Positions 17,080-26,169 are shown, counted from the stretch's first letter. The stretch is DNA of 64,000 nt from Hymenobacter psoromatis (GCF_020012125.1 NZ_JAIFAG010000001.1:1178001-1242000), one strand, 5' to 3'. Made by a program: numbers and translations. Notes: a model not told the origin generated them from the sequence alone.

Positions 17080-18477
17080 TTATACGTTGTCTTTTCGCAC
17101 GATGGCAGCACTCATTTCGGCATCGCACACCACCTTGCCGTTGACGAACGCCTGGCCTTTCATCTTGGCGATACCGCGCTTGATGGGGGCCGTGAGCTGA
17201 CAGTGAAAGACGATGGTATCGCCGGGTAGTACTTTTTTGCGAAAGCGGGCATTTTCGATGCCCAGAAAATATTGCCAGTAGTTTTCGGGGTCGGGCACGG
17301 TGTTCATCACCAGAATGCCGCCGGTCTGGGCCATTGCCTCAATCTGCATTACGCCGGGCATCACGGGGTTGCCCGGAAAGTGGCCCTGAAAGAAGGGCTC
17401 ATTCATCGTGATATTCTTGACGGCCGTCACCGACGTCGCATCCAGGTGAATCACCTTATCGAGTAGCAGGAAGGGGTAGCGGTGGGGTAGCACCTGCATA
17501 ATGCGGTTGATGTCCATCACCGGCTCGCGGGCGGGGTCGTACATCGGCACGGGGCTGGTGCGGTCTTCTAGCATCTTCTTCTTGATGCGCTTGGCGAAGG
17601 CTACGTTGGCGGCGTGGCCGGGGCGGGCGGCCAGAATCTGACCCTTCAGCGGGCGGCCCACGAGGGCCAAGTCGCCCACTAGGTCGAGCAGCTTGTGGCG
17701 GGCAGGCTCATTTTTGTGGCGTAGGTCCACGTTGTTGAGAATGCCTTCCTTCTTCACCGATACCTTGGGCTTGCCCAGCATGGCGGCCAGCTCGTCCAGC
17801 TCGTGCTCGCCCACCACGCGGTCCACTACCACGATGGCGTTGGAGAGGTCGCCGCCTTTAATCAAATTTGACTTATACAGGTGCTCCAGCTCGTGCAAAA
17901 AGCAAAACGTGCGCGAGCTGGCAATCTCGTGCTCAAACTGCGCAATGTCGGTGAGCGTGGCGTGCTGCGAGCCCAGCACCGGCGAGTTATAATCGACCAT
18001 CACCGTGAGGCGGTAGTCGGCCAGGGGTAGGGCCGCGATTTCGACGCCCCGCGCATTGTCCAGGTAGCGGATGGTGTCGGGTATCTCGTAGTAGTTGCGC
18101 CGCGCGTTCTGCTCCTCGAAGCCCACCGTGTGCAGGGCTTTGATAAACTCAGCCGCCGAGCCGTCCATAATCGGCGGCTCGGGGCCGCTGAGCTGAATAA
18201 GTACATTATCCAGCTGCAAGCCTACCAGCGCGGCCAGCGTGTGCTCCACGGTGTTCACGCGCGCGCCGTTCTGCTCAATGGTCGTGCCCCGCGAGAGGTC
18301 CACCACGTTGTCTACGTCGGCATCTACCAAGGGCTGACCGGGCAGGTCCACGCGCTGAAACTTGTAGCCGTGGCCCACCGGGGCGGGGCAAAACGTCATG
18401 GTGGCTTCCGCGCCGGTGTGCAGCCCTACCCCCCGCACCGTGACGGGAGCCTTAATCGTGTGTTGTTTATCGTTCAT
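17080..18477 (-). CDS. lpxC-fabZ: bifunctional LpxC deacetylase / FabZ dehydratase
   Basis: 465 residues. Residues 1-305 are UDP-3-O-acyl-GlcNAc deacetylase, the committed zinc-dependent step of lipid A synthesis: [38 protein letters not shown] with a zinc His, [12 protein letters not shown], and [20 protein letters not shown]. Residues 315-465 are 3-hydroxyacyl-ACP dehydratase: [20 protein letters not shown] with the active-site His, and [20 protein letters not shown]. This fusion is characteristic of Bacteroidota and couples lipid A and fatty acid metabolism. Start at 18477 is the first ATG. The 5' spacer to lpxD holds an AT-rich inverted repeat. Confidence 0.96.
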   Translation of the reverse strand: MNDKQHTIKAPVTVRGVGLHTGAEATMTFCPAPVGHGYKFQRVDLPGQPLVDADVDNVVDLSRGTTIEQNGARVNTVEHTLAALVGLQLDNVLIQLSGPEPPIMDGSAAEFIKALHTVGFEEQNARRNYYEIPDTIRYLDNARGVEIAALPLADYRLTVMVDYNSPVLGSQHATLTDIAQFEHEIASSRTFCFLHELEHLYKSNLIKGGDLSNAIVVVDRVVGEHELDELAAMLGKPKVSVKKEGILNNVDLRHKNEPARHKLLDLVGDLALVGRPLKGQILAARPGHAANVAFAKRIKKKMLEDRTSPVPMYDPAREPVMDINRIMQVLPHRYPFLLLDKVIHLDATSVTAVKNITMNEPFFQGHFPGNPVMPGVMQIEAMAQTGGILVMNTVPDPENYWQYFLGIENARFRKKVLPGDTIVFHCQLTAPIKRGIAKMKGQAFVNGKVVCDAEMSAAIVRKDNV

Positions 18478-18490
18478 TAGTTGGTTGTTG

Positions 18491-18601
18491 ATTGTTGATT
18501 GTCAATAGGTATCGCTGGATTATTCTCAACCGGAAATGGGCCGGCTAGCTCAGGCTGCGGGTAAGTATCCCGTTAGCGAGCAATAATCAGCAATCAACAA
18601 T
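18491..18601. repeat. inverted repeat spacer between lpxD and lpxC-fabZ
   Basis: Repeated TTGTTGATTG words right upstream of lpxC (18485-18501) face complementary CAATCAACAATCAGCAA words right after lpxD (18591-18607); ATTGTTGATTG (18491-18501) pairs exactly with CAATCAACAAT (18591-18601). Same architecture as the lpxC-lpxA spacer but different sequence. Confidence 0.6.
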
Positions 18602-18623
18602 CAGCAATTACGCCGCCGCAAAG

Positions 18624-19664
18624 CTACATCTTATCCGGCGCTAGCGGGTTTTTTTCGAGGGCAGTGAGGCGGCGCTCCAATTCGGGTAGGCGGCGGTACA
18701 CGGCGGCGGCCCGTAGGTTGTCTTTGAGGTTGAAGGCGGGGTAGCCCTGGAGTACTTGCCCCTCCTCGCGCACCGATTTCTGCACGCCGCTTTGGGCGGC
18801 CAGGGTGGTGCGGTTGGCCAGCACAATGTGGCCCACCAGCCCTACCTGCCCGGCCAGCACGCAGTAGTCGCCTACCTTGGAGGAACCCGAAATTCCCGTT
18901 TGGGCCGCGATAACGGTGTGCCGCCCAACCTCTACGTTGTGGGCCAGCTGCACCAGATTGTCGATTTTAGCGCCCTGGCGCACCAGCGTGCTGCCCATTG
19001 TGGCGCAGTCCACGGTGGCATTGGCCCCGATGCTCACGTCGTCTTCCAGCATCACGTTGCCAATCTGCGGAATGGCCTTATAAGAGCCATCGGGCTGCGG
19101 GGCGAAGCCGAAGCCGTCGGTGCCCACCACCGCCCCGGCCTTAATGACGCACCGCTGGCCGATAACCGTATCCGCATAAACTCTGGCCCCGGCGTGGATA
19201 ACGGAATTATCACCGATGCGCACCCGGTCGCCGACGTAGGCGTGCGGAAAAATCAGCACGTTCTCGCCCAGCACGCAGTTTTCGCCGATGTACGAAAATG
19301 CCCCCCGGTAGTGCCCGGCCCCAATAGTGGAGCCCGCACCCAGAAAGCTGGGCTGTTCCACGCCGCGCCGGCCCGTGCGGGTCGTTTGCTGGTAAAATTC
19401 GAGTAGCTTGGTAAAAGCCGAGTATGGGTCGGCTACCCGGATGAGGGCGGCCCCTACCGGCTGCCGCAGCACCAGCTCGGGGCTCACGATAAGGGCCGTG
19501 GCGCGCGTGGTGTACAGGAAGGGCTCGTACTTCGCGTTGGCCAGGAAGGCGAGCGCGCCGGGGCCGGCTTCCTCAATCTTGGCCAGGGTCGAAACGGTAG
19601 CGGCGGAATCGCCCTCCACGGTGCCGCCCACAACCTGGGCAATCTGGGTAACGGTAAACTTCAT
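18624..19664 (-). CDS. lpxD: UDP-3-O-(3-hydroxyacyl)glucosamine N-acyltransferase
   Basis: 346 residues from MKFTVTQIAQVVGGTVEGD at 19664. Third step of lipid A synthesis, acylating the freed amine made by LpxC. The N-terminal uridine-binding domain covers residues 1-100; hexapeptide repeats follow (GAGSTIGAGHYRGAFSYIGE, NCVLGENVLIFPHAYVGDRV, IGDNSVIHAGARVYADTVIG). GTDGFGFAPQPDGSYKAIPQ is the family signature, and NLVQLAHNVEVGRHTVIAAQ contains the catalytic His. Fifteen further codons are open upstream, but a TACTTTTG promoter box overlaps them, so the internal ATG is chosen. First gene of the lpx operon. Confidence 0.96.
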   Translation of the reverse strand: MKFTVTQIAQVVGGTVEGDSAATVSTLAKIEEAGPGALAFLANAKYEPFLYTTRATALIVSPELVLRQPVGAALIRVADPYSAFTKLLEFYQQTTRTGRRGVEQPSFLGAGSTIGAGHYRGAFSYIGENCVLGENVLIFPHAYVGDRVRIGDNSVIHAGARVYADTVIGQRCVIKAGAVVGTDGFGFAPQPDGSYKAIPQIGNVMLEDDVSIGANATVDCATMGSTLVRQGAKIDNLVQLAHNVEVGRHTVIAAQTGISGSSKVGDYCVLAGQVGLVGHIVLANRTTLAAQSGVQKSVREEGQVLQGYPAFNLKDNLRAAAVYRRLPELERRLTALEKNPLAPDKM

Positions 19665-19670
19665 AAGGAG

Positions 19671-19678
19671 CAAAAGTA
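19671..19678 (-). promoter_or_regulatory. candidate -7 box of the lpx operon
   Basis: TACTTTTG on the minus strand, six bases before the lpxD ATG. Exact match to TAnnTTTG; no TTTG is clear at -33. Confidence 0.5.
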
Positions 19679-19690
19679 CGGGCGCGCGCG

Positions 19691-19846
19691 TTACCCTATA
19701 GTAGCCCATTCGGGACCCTGATAACCGGCCAGCCTTGCCCGTAGTAGCGCCACCAGTGCGGGGTTCTGGAAGGGGTAATTATCGGGAATACGCAGGTTGA
19801 TAAGCGGCTTGCCTTGCAGGGCCGGCCCAAACTTGGCCTGCTGGCG
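19691..19846 (-). pseudogene. C-terminal remnant of a low-molecular-weight tyrosine phosphatase-like protein
   Basis: About 50 coding-looking residues end at a stop at 19691: RQQAKFGPALQGKPLINLRI then PDNYPFQNPALVALLRARL. From memory this matches the end of the small protein tyrosine phosphatase family of Bacteroidota (consensus like RFGPLLAGK, LDIPDEYxFMDPELVxxL). The catalytic N-terminal CxxxxxR loop is missing, there is no ATG, and upstream the DNA turns AT-rich. The 5' border of the conserved part coincides with a CCCTACCCCCCTCCCCC tract. I read it as a gene remnant left by deletion or rearrangement. The rest of the 362-base gap (19665-20026) shows no gene. Confidence 0.5.
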
Positions 19847-20026
19847 GGGGAGGGGGGTAGGGCTGGGCAAGGGCAATTGGATTTTATTGCAAGAAAAGGG
19901 TAAATTTCTATTATCGCCAATGCTTTGATTAGATTACTTTTACTGAAGTATCTGGCTAAAACGATGGCCGGATTCTACCAATCGGAAAGGCTTGGCCTTT
20001 AGTAATTTATCCCACCTACACGTTGC

Positions 20027-22210
20027 ATGCTTATGTATAGTTCTTACTTTTCCACTCCACAACTGCCTGCTCGCTGGCTAGCCGCGCTCGCGCTGCTGCT
20101 GGCTATGTTGGTGCCCGGCCGGGGCTGGGGCCAGGCGGCCACCACCATTCACCTCGAAGCCGAGAGCGCCCTGCTCTACGGTCCCACACTCTCGACCGCT
20201 ACCGCCGGCTACATGGGTACCGGCTACGTGGAGGATTTCTCGAATGGCGGCGATAGCATCGTCTTCAAGTTTCCCGCGCAGGCCAGCCGCTACAACCTGA
20301 CCATTCGCTACGTTGCGCCCGGCACTACCCGCCTGACGACGGTGCAGGTCAACAGCGCCCCTGCGGCCAGCAAGAGCCTGCCCGTGTCGGCAACCTTCGC
20401 CTCTACCTCGGTGGGAGGCTACCAGCTGGTAGCTGGTCAGAACAAGGTAGTTATCAGCGCTAATCAAGGCTATTATGGCATTGACTATATCGAGCTAACG
20501 CCGGTAGTTGTTACCCTGGTGCCCCTGGTGAACAATCGCCTCGAAGCCGAGCTTGGCGACCGGGCGGGTGCCACAACCGTAGCCACTACTCCCACCGGCT
20601 TTTCGGGCACCGGCTTCGTGACGGGCTTCACCAACAGCGACGCGGATAACGTGAGCATCAACTTCAACCTGTCCACGGCGGGGCTCTACCAGGTGACTGT
20701 CGGTTACACCTCGCCCTACGGCCCGAAAGTGGCCAATGTGACGATAGACGATTCGAAATCGACGGTGGCCTTCACGGGCACGACCAGCGGGGCCGACTTC
20801 AACTCGGCCGATGGCGGGAAGGTGCTGCTGTCGGTGGGCATGCACACGATTGTTATCGGGGGTAACTACGGCTATTATGGCATCGACTACGTGCAGCTGA
20901 CCCCCACTATGGTGTCGCTGCCCGCCAAACCCCCTAAGCAGCTTACCGACCCGCTGGCCACGCCCACGGCCAAAGCGCTGCACTCGTATCTCGTTGATTT
21001 ATACGGTACTAAAACCCTATCGGGCCAGCAAGATGACCAGTATGGCAACAGTGGCTCGGAAGTGAAGTACGTGCTGGCTACTACCGGCAAGGAGCCGGCC
21101 ATTGTGAGCATGGACCTGCTCAACTACGCCTCGGCAGCCGTAGCGAAGTACGGGCCGGCTACTGACGCCGAGCGCTACCTCACCTGGAGCCCGAGTGGCA
21201 ATGGTCGCGGCATCACCGCCCTGATTTGGCACTGGCGCGCGCCCGCCGACAACGTGACCTCCGCCAACCCGAACGGTGACCCAGGCGGGGCTTTTTACAC
21301 CGTCAATACGGCCTTCAACTTCAAGGCCGCTCTGGCCGACACAACTAGTGTAAACTACCACTTGCTGCTGCACGACATGGACTTGATTTCTGTGCAGCTC
21401 CAGAAATTCCAGGCGGCAGGTATTCCGGTGCTGTGGCGGCCGCTACACGAAACGCCCGGCACGTTCTTCTGGTGGGGCAACCAGGGCCCTGATGCGTTCA
21501 AGCAGCTCTGGCAGCTCCTGTACAACCGCCTGACGGTGCACAACCACCTGCACAACCTGATTTGGGTGTACTGCGCCAACGCCATGCCCGACCCGACCTG
21601 GTACCCAGGCGACGCCTACGTAGACGTAGCCGGCGACGACATCTACCAATCCAGCGCGACGCCCGACCCCAACGTGAACATCTCGGGCAACTGGACCGCG
21701 ATGCAGGCCATGGCCCCCAACAAGCTGATTGCCCTCACCGAAACCGAGAGTCTGGTGAACCCCGACCAGGAGCGCGGGTACGCTACGTGGTGGTCGTGGT
21801 TCTGCGCCTGGCAGGGTAGCTACATCCGCAACCAGCCAGTGGCCTTCCTCAAAAGCTTGTACACTGATGCTGATATCATCACTAAGGACAAGCTAATCGA
21901 CTGGACCAGTGCGGCACCATTAGCTGCTCGCAGCGGCGCGGCCGCCACGGCCGCCGGCCTCAGCGTGTACCCCAACCCCAGCCAGGGCAGCAACCTCAAC
22001 GTGCGCCTGAATATGGCTACCGCCCAGGAAGCCGGTGTGGAGCTGATTAACCCCCTGGGCCAGCGCGTATTGAGCCTGCATACCCGCCTGCAAGCCGGCG
22101 ACAACCAGTTGCAGCTACCCTTGGTAGGTGTGGCGGCCGGAATTTACCAGCTGGTAGTGCGGCCGGCCGGCCAAGCCACCCTCAGCCAGCGCGTGATGGT
22201 AACTAACTAG
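20027..22210 (+). CDS. secreted GH26 beta-mannanase with two CBM35-like modules and T9SS tail
   Basis: 727 residues. Signal peptide about residues 1-36 (WLAALALLLAMLVPGRGWGQ). Two beta-sandwich modules of CBM35 type follow (residues 40-165 and 172-298), each opening with an EAE box and ending GYYGIDYIELTP or GYYGIDYVQLTP. The GH26 domain covers residues 310-625, with IWHWRAP, acid/base Glu475 in LWRPLHETPG and nucleophile Glu572 in ALTETES. The last 80 residues (LSVYPNPSQGS to LSQRVMVTN) are a type A sorting domain for type IX secretion. It hydrolyses internal beta-1,4-mannosidic bonds outside the cell or at the surface. The start at 20027 is followed by another ATG at 20033. A terminator follows the gene. 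Confidence 0.93.
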   Translation: MLMYSSYFSTPQLPARWLAALALLLAMLVPGRGWGQAATTIHLEAESALLYGPTLSTATAGYMGTGYVEDFSNGGDSIVFKFPAQASRYNLTIRYVAPGTTRLTTVQVNSAPAASKSLPVSATFASTSVGGYQLVAGQNKVVISANQGYYGIDYIELTPVVVTLVPLVNNRLEAELGDRAGATTVATTPTGFSGTGFVTGFTNSDADNVSINFNLSTAGLYQVTVGYTSPYGPKVANVTIDDSKSTVAFTGTTSGADFNSADGGKVLLSVGMHTIVIGGNYGYYGIDYVQLTPTMVSLPAKPPKQLTDPLATPTAKALHSYLVDLYGTKTLSGQQDDQYGNSGSEVKYVLATTGKEPAIVSMDLLNYASAAVAKYGPATDAERYLTWSPSGNGRGITALIWHWRAPADNVTSANPNGDPGGAFYTVNTAFNFKAALADTTSVNYHLLLHDMDLISVQLQKFQAAGIPVLWRPLHETPGTFFWWGNQGPDAFKQLWQLLYNRLTVHNHLHNLIWVYCANAMPDPTWYPGDAYVDVAGDDIYQSSATPDPNVNISGNWTAMQAMAPNKLIALTETESLVNPDQERGYATWWSWFCAWQGSYIRNQPVAFLKSLYTDADIITKDKLIDWTSAAPLAARSGAAATAAGLSVYPNPSQGSNLNVRLNMATAQEAGVELINPLGQRVLSLHTRLQAGDNQLQLPLVGVAAGIYQLVVRPAGQATLSQRVMVTN

Positions 22211-22232
22211 TAAACAGAACATTATTATTTGA

Positions 22233-22271
22233 AAAACCCGTTAGGAGACTAGTTTTCCTAACGGGTTTTTT
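22233..22271 (+). terminator. intrinsic terminator
   Basis: 14-bp stem AAAACCCGTTAGGA / TCCTAACGGGTTTT followed by more T, 23 bases after the GH26 stop codon. Confidence 0.85.
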
Positions 22272-22458
22272 CATGATGTTAGTACTCAAGAAGATACTTT
22301 TAGGCAAGAAAATGTTAATTTTCTATTACTCTTAACAAGCTGATTGCCATAATTTTACTACCAGAAATCAGCATCATTCTGTCTGAATTACATCAGACGA
22401 AGGCCCTGTATTCTAAGTAGTTAACTAAGTACTCCATTTACCTTTTAACCCCACCCCC

Positions 22459-23742
22459 ATGTTGCACACCTACTCCCGCGCTTCGGCGCACACTTTGCTC
22501 AAGGCTACCTTGGGCACCCTCGGCTTTTGCGGTGCGCTGCTGGCCACCTCGACGGCCCATGCGCAAGGTTCAACTATTAAGATTGAAGCAGAAGCCGCAA
22601 CCAATACCATTGCTGGCGCTGGTCTTACGGTGGATATGACGTTGACCCCATATTCAGGCACGGGCTACCTTAATTTTAATGGCAATTCTCCCGCTAATAG
22701 CCTGAAAGTGACGATTCCTGTGACTGTTACGACGGGCGGAGCTTACAATCTGGTTATTCGTTACGAATCACAGTACGGCACTACCCAGGCAGGCTACGGT
22801 AAAGTTGGGGCCTACACCGTTAATGGTGGCCCACTTAATCAGGTGTACTTTAACGGGACGGCTCCGGGTATTGGGACGGCTAATTTCAAAAGCACTTCCG
22901 CTATTCAGATAGCGCTTAATTCCGGGGCTAATAGTATTGTAATCTCAGATAACGGTTTTGGCTACTTTGGTGTCGATTATATCACGCTGACCCCGGTTAC
23001 GGCAACAGCGCCCCTCATCCCTAGCACAGCCGGGCGAGTAGAAGCAGAAGCCGGCCAACTGAGTTACTTACAGTCCCTGGTACATGACGATGAGACGAGT
23101 CCTTATTCGGGAACAGGATATGTATCGACCTTTTCAACAGCTAATCCTTCGCCCAGCGCCATTGTACTACCCGTTACCGTAGCTACCGCTGGCCTGTACC
23201 AGGTTGCCGTGGGGGCCCGAGGCCAATTTGGTGGTAAAAGCTTCGACACGCAGGTGGCAACCACTGCCTCACCCGGAAGCAAGCTGACTACCCCGCTCCA
23301 ACTGACTGACCCTGCCGCCGGTAGCCCCAATCCTTTCGTCTCTTACGTAGTAGGAAAGTATATGATGATAGCTGGTACTAACACAATTACCCTCTCCAGT
23401 CAGACCAGCTACCTCGATATAGACTACGTGGACATCACGGCGACTACCGGCGTAGCCACCGCTGCCCGCGCCAGCGCCGATGCCCAGAAGGCCCTCTCGG
23501 CCTACCCCAACCCGACCAACGGTCAGGCCCTGAATGTGAGCTTGGAGCTAGCTAATGCTCAGGAGACCACCTTCGACCTGGTGAATACCTTGGGCCAGCG
23601 CGTGAGCACCACTACCCGCAGCCTGCGCGCCGGTTCCAACCAACTGCAACTGCCCACCGCGGGCGTAGCCGGCGGCCTCTACCAACTGGTAGTGCGTAGC
23701 GGCGACCAGCCTACCCTGGTGCAGCGCGTAGTAGTAAACTAA
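22459..23742 (+). CDS. secreted carbohydrate-binding protein with two CBM modules and T9SS tail, no catalytic domain
   Basis: 427 residues. Signal peptide to about residue 35 (CGALLATSTAHAQ). Two CBM35/CBM6-like sandwiches (EAEAATNTIAGAGLTV to GYFGVDYITLTP, and VEAEAGQLSYLQSLVHDDE to TSYLDIDYVDITAT), then a type A sorting tail ALSAYPNPTNGQ to LVQRVVVN, 80 residues, closely similar to that of the GH26 gene before it. There is no hydrolase domain, so it is likely a surface glycan-binding or scaffold protein for mannan. Base composition of the two CBM parts (22560-23430) is visibly more AT-rich than that of its neighbours, while the tail returns to the local style, which suggests domain acquisition in front of a resident sorting tail. 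Confidence 0.85.
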   Translation: MLHTYSRASAHTLLKATLGTLGFCGALLATSTAHAQGSTIKIEAEAATNTIAGAGLTVDMTLTPYSGTGYLNFNGNSPANSLKVTIPVTVTTGGAYNLVIRYESQYGTTQAGYGKVGAYTVNGGPLNQVYFNGTAPGIGTANFKSTSAIQIALNSGANSIVISDNGFGYFGVDYITLTPVTATAPLIPSTAGRVEAEAGQLSYLQSLVHDDETSPYSGTGYVSTFSTANPSPSAIVLPVTVATAGLYQVAVGARGQFGGKSFDTQVATTASPGSKLTTPLQLTDPAAGSPNPFVSYVVGKYMMIAGTNTITLSSQTSYLDIDYVDITATTGVATAARASADAQKALSAYPNPTNGQALNVSLELANAQETTFDLVNTLGQRVSTTTRSLRAGSNQLQLPTAGVAGGLYQLVVRSGDQPTLVQRVVVN

Positions 23743-23759
23743 GCGCCACCTGCTCAAGT

Positions 23760-23797
23760 AAAAAGAGGTCCCCGGCTGATGCCGGGGACCTCTTTTT
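23760..23797 (+). terminator. strong intrinsic terminator
   Basis: 17-bp stem AAAAAGAGGTCCCCGGC with its complement around loop TGAT, followed by TTTTT G TTT. It has A and T runs on both sides and may work both ways. Confidence 0.9.
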
Positions 23798-23841
23798 GTT
23801 TCGGGGGTAGGGTAGTAAAAGCGTGGCACCGTTTAGGATGT

Positions 23842-23915
23842 AGAGACGCGACCCTTCGCGGCTCTCGTCGCGTGAATGAACCCTGATGCCGAGACACGTG
23901 AAGGGTCGCGTCTCT
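23842..23915. repeat. nested palindromic repeat
   Basis: AGAGACGCGACCCTTC (23842-23857) pairs with GAAGGGTCGCGTCTCT (23900-23915); overlapping it, ACCCTGATGCCGAGA (23880-23894) pairs with TCTCGGCACCAGGGT (23912-23926) with one mismatch. The two hairpins exclude each other. It lies between the two convergent mannan genes, just after the terminator. Confidence 0.65.
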
Positions 23916-23934
23916 CGGCACCAGGGTTCCCAAC

Positions 23935-25101
23935 CTACTGAACCTGGTAGAGCTGCGGCTTATCGCTCTCAAAAATTGTCAGTGGGTCTTGGTAGAAGCT
24001 TAGGAAGCCGGGCACGCTGGCATGGCCGGGGTAGGGGGCGTAGAAGTGACCGGTGTGGGCATTGCGCCACACCATGAGGTAGGCAATGCGGCGGGCCTGC
24101 GGGTCGGCTTTAAGCTGACCTAGCAGGTTGGTATCGAACCAGTCGGGTACGGTCAGCTTCTCCAGGCCGGCCTCGGTGAGCGCCGGAATTTTATGGCGCT
24201 TATCGGCCTCGCCCACAATGGCCGCCAGCGTCGTCACGCCCTTGTTGGGGGTCTTCACGGTGTTGAAGTCGCCGTAGTCATCGAAGCCCAGCACGTCCAC
24301 GTAGCCATCGCCGGGGTAGCGCTCGAAGTAGGCGGCCATGTCGGGCACGCGGTCGGGCGAGTAGGCAAAGAGCAGGTTATGCACCTGTTTGGTATCGCGC
24401 AAGTACTTGATGGTGAATTGCCAGAGCTGCGTAAACTCGGCCGTGGTGCAGTGCCGCCGGCCCCACCAGAACCAAGAGCCCGTGTGCTCATGAAACGGCC
24501 GGAAGATGATGGGCACCGCCGTGCCATCGGGCGTTTGCAGACCTTTGAAATAGTCGGCCGCGATATCAAGCGCCTTCAGGTAGGCCGCGTGGTGGCTACC
24601 TCCCGGCAAGATGGCCGATACCACGGCCGTGGTGTCGTAGAAGTTCTTGCCGGTCACGAAGTTGTCCATGTGCCAGCAATAGGTATTGAGGCCGCCGCGC
24701 TGGTAGGCATCGAGCACCAGTTGGCGGTGGCGGCGCAGGGTGGTGTCGGTGGCGGCGTTGCGGCCGCGCAGGGTGGCGTTCACCACTTCGGCCACGTCCC
24801 AGCCGTACACCTCCGGGTTCGAGCCGCACACGCTTTTTACGTCGCTGCGGTCGGGCTCGTCGTGCCAGCCGATGCCGTACTGGGTAGCATCCTGCTGCCC
24901 GAACAGGATGCCCTGGCCCTGCAAGCGGCGCAGGTTGTAAAACAGTGCCTTGGTTTGAAAAGTAGCTTGCTTGTCAACTACTTGCACGGGGTAGGGAAAG
25001 CGACGGCCGGCGGCCGGCTGGCCCGTGCGGGCGGTGCCGCAGCCGGCCAGCGCCAGCGGCGCGGCCAGTAGCAGCGCTGCCCAGCCAGGATAATTTTTCA
25101 T
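23935..25101 (-). CDS. GH26 beta-mannanase lipoprotein
   Basis: 388 residues. Lipobox signal peptide MKNYPGWAALLLAAPLALAG then Cys21. GH26 domain from residue 40: LRRLQGQGILFGQQDATQYG, CGSNPEVYGWDVAEV, YCWHMDNFVTG, acid/base Glu205 in IIFRPFHEHTGSWFWWG, YPGDGYVDVLGFDDYGDF and nucleophile Glu310 in IPALTEAGLEKL. This is the typical Bacteroidota endo- or exo-mannanase (mannobiose-producing) type, likely surface- or periplasm-anchored. Start at 25101 is three bases after the GH43 gene stop, so the two are co-transcribed. A second GH26 of the same architecture but with a signal peptidase I site is at 47152. Confidence 0.93.
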   Translation of the reverse strand: MKNYPGWAALLLAAPLALAGCGTARTGQPAAGRRFPYPVQVVDKQATFQTKALFYNLRRLQGQGILFGQQDATQYGIGWHDEPDRSDVKSVCGSNPEVYGWDVAEVVNATLRGRNAATDTTLRRHRQLVLDAYQRGGLNTYCWHMDNFVTGKNFYDTTAVVSAILPGGSHHAAYLKALDIAADYFKGLQTPDGTAVPIIFRPFHEHTGSWFWWGRRHCTTAEFTQLWQFTIKYLRDTKQVHNLLFAYSPDRVPDMAAYFERYPGDGYVDVLGFDDYGDFNTVKTPNKGVTTLAAIVGEADKRHKIPALTEAGLEKLTVPDWFDTNLLGQLKADPQARRIAYLMVWRNAHTGHFYAPYPGHASVPGFLSFYQDPLTIFESDKPQLYQVQ

Positions 25102-25104
25102 GCG

Positions 25105-26169
25105 TTACGGATTGGTGGTCAGCTTGGAAAGGAGCTCGGCGCGCACGCCTTTATTGGTCATTTTCACGGGCAGAATATCGCCGTTCTTCGCAAAGTGCAT
25201 TTCATCCAGGCACACCTCGCGGTGGTTACCCTCTTTGTCGCCGAGCGGGTGGCGGTGATACACGATGTACCAGCGGTCGGTGCCCGGCACGTTCAGCACC
25301 GAGTGGTGGCCCGCGCCGGTGCCCACCCGCAAATCCTGCTGCAACACCTTACCTACCCGCCGGAACGGCCCGAAGGGAGAATCACCCACGGCGTAGGCTA
25401 CCGAGTAGTCGGCCCCCATCCAGTCGCCCTCGCTCCACATGAAATAATACTTGCCTTGGCGGCGGAACATCATCGGCCCCTCCACGTAGCCCTGGGGCGT
25501 AATGGACTTGAAAACCGTGCCGTTGACAGCGGGTACGAAGCCCGTGAAATCGTCCTTGAGCCGCGCGATGTTGCAGTGCCGCCAGCCGCCGTACACGAGG
25601 TAGTACTTGCCGTCTTTATCCTTAAATACGAATTGGTCGATGGGCTGTGCGCCGTTCTCAAACTTGCCCACCAGCGGGTGGCCCAGGTAGTCTTTAAATG
25701 GCCCAGCCGGGTTATCGGCTACCGCTACCCCGATGCCGCCGCGCTGCTGATTATTCTGGATATCATTAGCCCCAAAAAACAGGTAGTATTTGCCGCCTTT
25801 GGCCACGATGGCCGGGGCCCACACGGCCCGGCGCGCCCACTTCACGTTGGCCGTGTCAAGCACGTGCTGGTGCTTGGTCCAGTGCACGAGGTCGGGCGAG
25901 GAAAAGGCATCCAGGTACACCTGCTGGGCGTAGGCTTTGCGCACGCCCACTGGCTCGCTGGCCGGGTAGGTGTCGCCCACTACCGCCGACAAGGTGGGAT
26001 AAATCCAGTATTGCGACCCAAAAATGGCGGCTTCCGGGTCGGCGTACCAGCCGGGGAAAATAGGGTTGCCCGAAGTAGCGGGGGTAGGGGCCGGCCTGGC
26101 ACTCTGCGCCACGACCGCGCCGGGACCGGCCAGCAGGGACAGCGCGAGGAAAAGCGGCTTTGTTTTCAT
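25105..26169 (-). CDS. glycoside hydrolase family 43-type protein
   Basis: 354 residues with signal peptide MKTKPLFLALSLLAGPGAVV-AQ. Five-bladed beta-propeller glycosidase: catalytic base Asp44 in GWYADPEAAIF, pKa-modulating Asp178 in GAQPIDQFVF, and acid Glu230 in YVEGPMMFRR, with HHSVLNV as the conserved His at the barrel centre. GH43 enzymes usually remove arabinose, xylose or galactose; here, inside a mannan locus, it probably trims side chains or acts on mannan itself. The substrate is inference. It is followed three bases later by GH26 and preceded, after a 23-bp perfect inverted repeat, by the sugar transporter gene. Confidence 0.88.
   Translation of the reverse strand: MKTKPLFLALSLLAGPGAVVAQSARPAPTPATSGNPIFPGWYADPEAAIFGSQYWIYPTLSAVVGDTYPASEPVGVRKAYAQQVYLDAFSSPDLVHWTKHQHVLDTANVKWARRAVWAPAIVAKGGKYYLFFGANDIQNNQQRGGIGVAVADNPAGPFKDYLGHPLVGKFENGAQPIDQFVFKDKDGKYYLVYGGWRHCNIARLKDDFTGFVPAVNGTVFKSITPQGYVEGPMMFRRQGKYYFMWSEGDWMGADYSVAYAVGDSPFGPFRRVGKVLQQDLRVGTGAGHHSVLNVPGTDRWYIVYHRHPLGDKEGNHREVCLDEMHFAKNGDILPVKMTNKGVRAELLSKLTTNP

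Noticed and set aside
16970..18607. CRISPR-like array in the AT-rich spacers
   Set aside because: The repeated words are short (about 10 bases), have no unique spacers of regular length and form inverted, not direct, arrangements.
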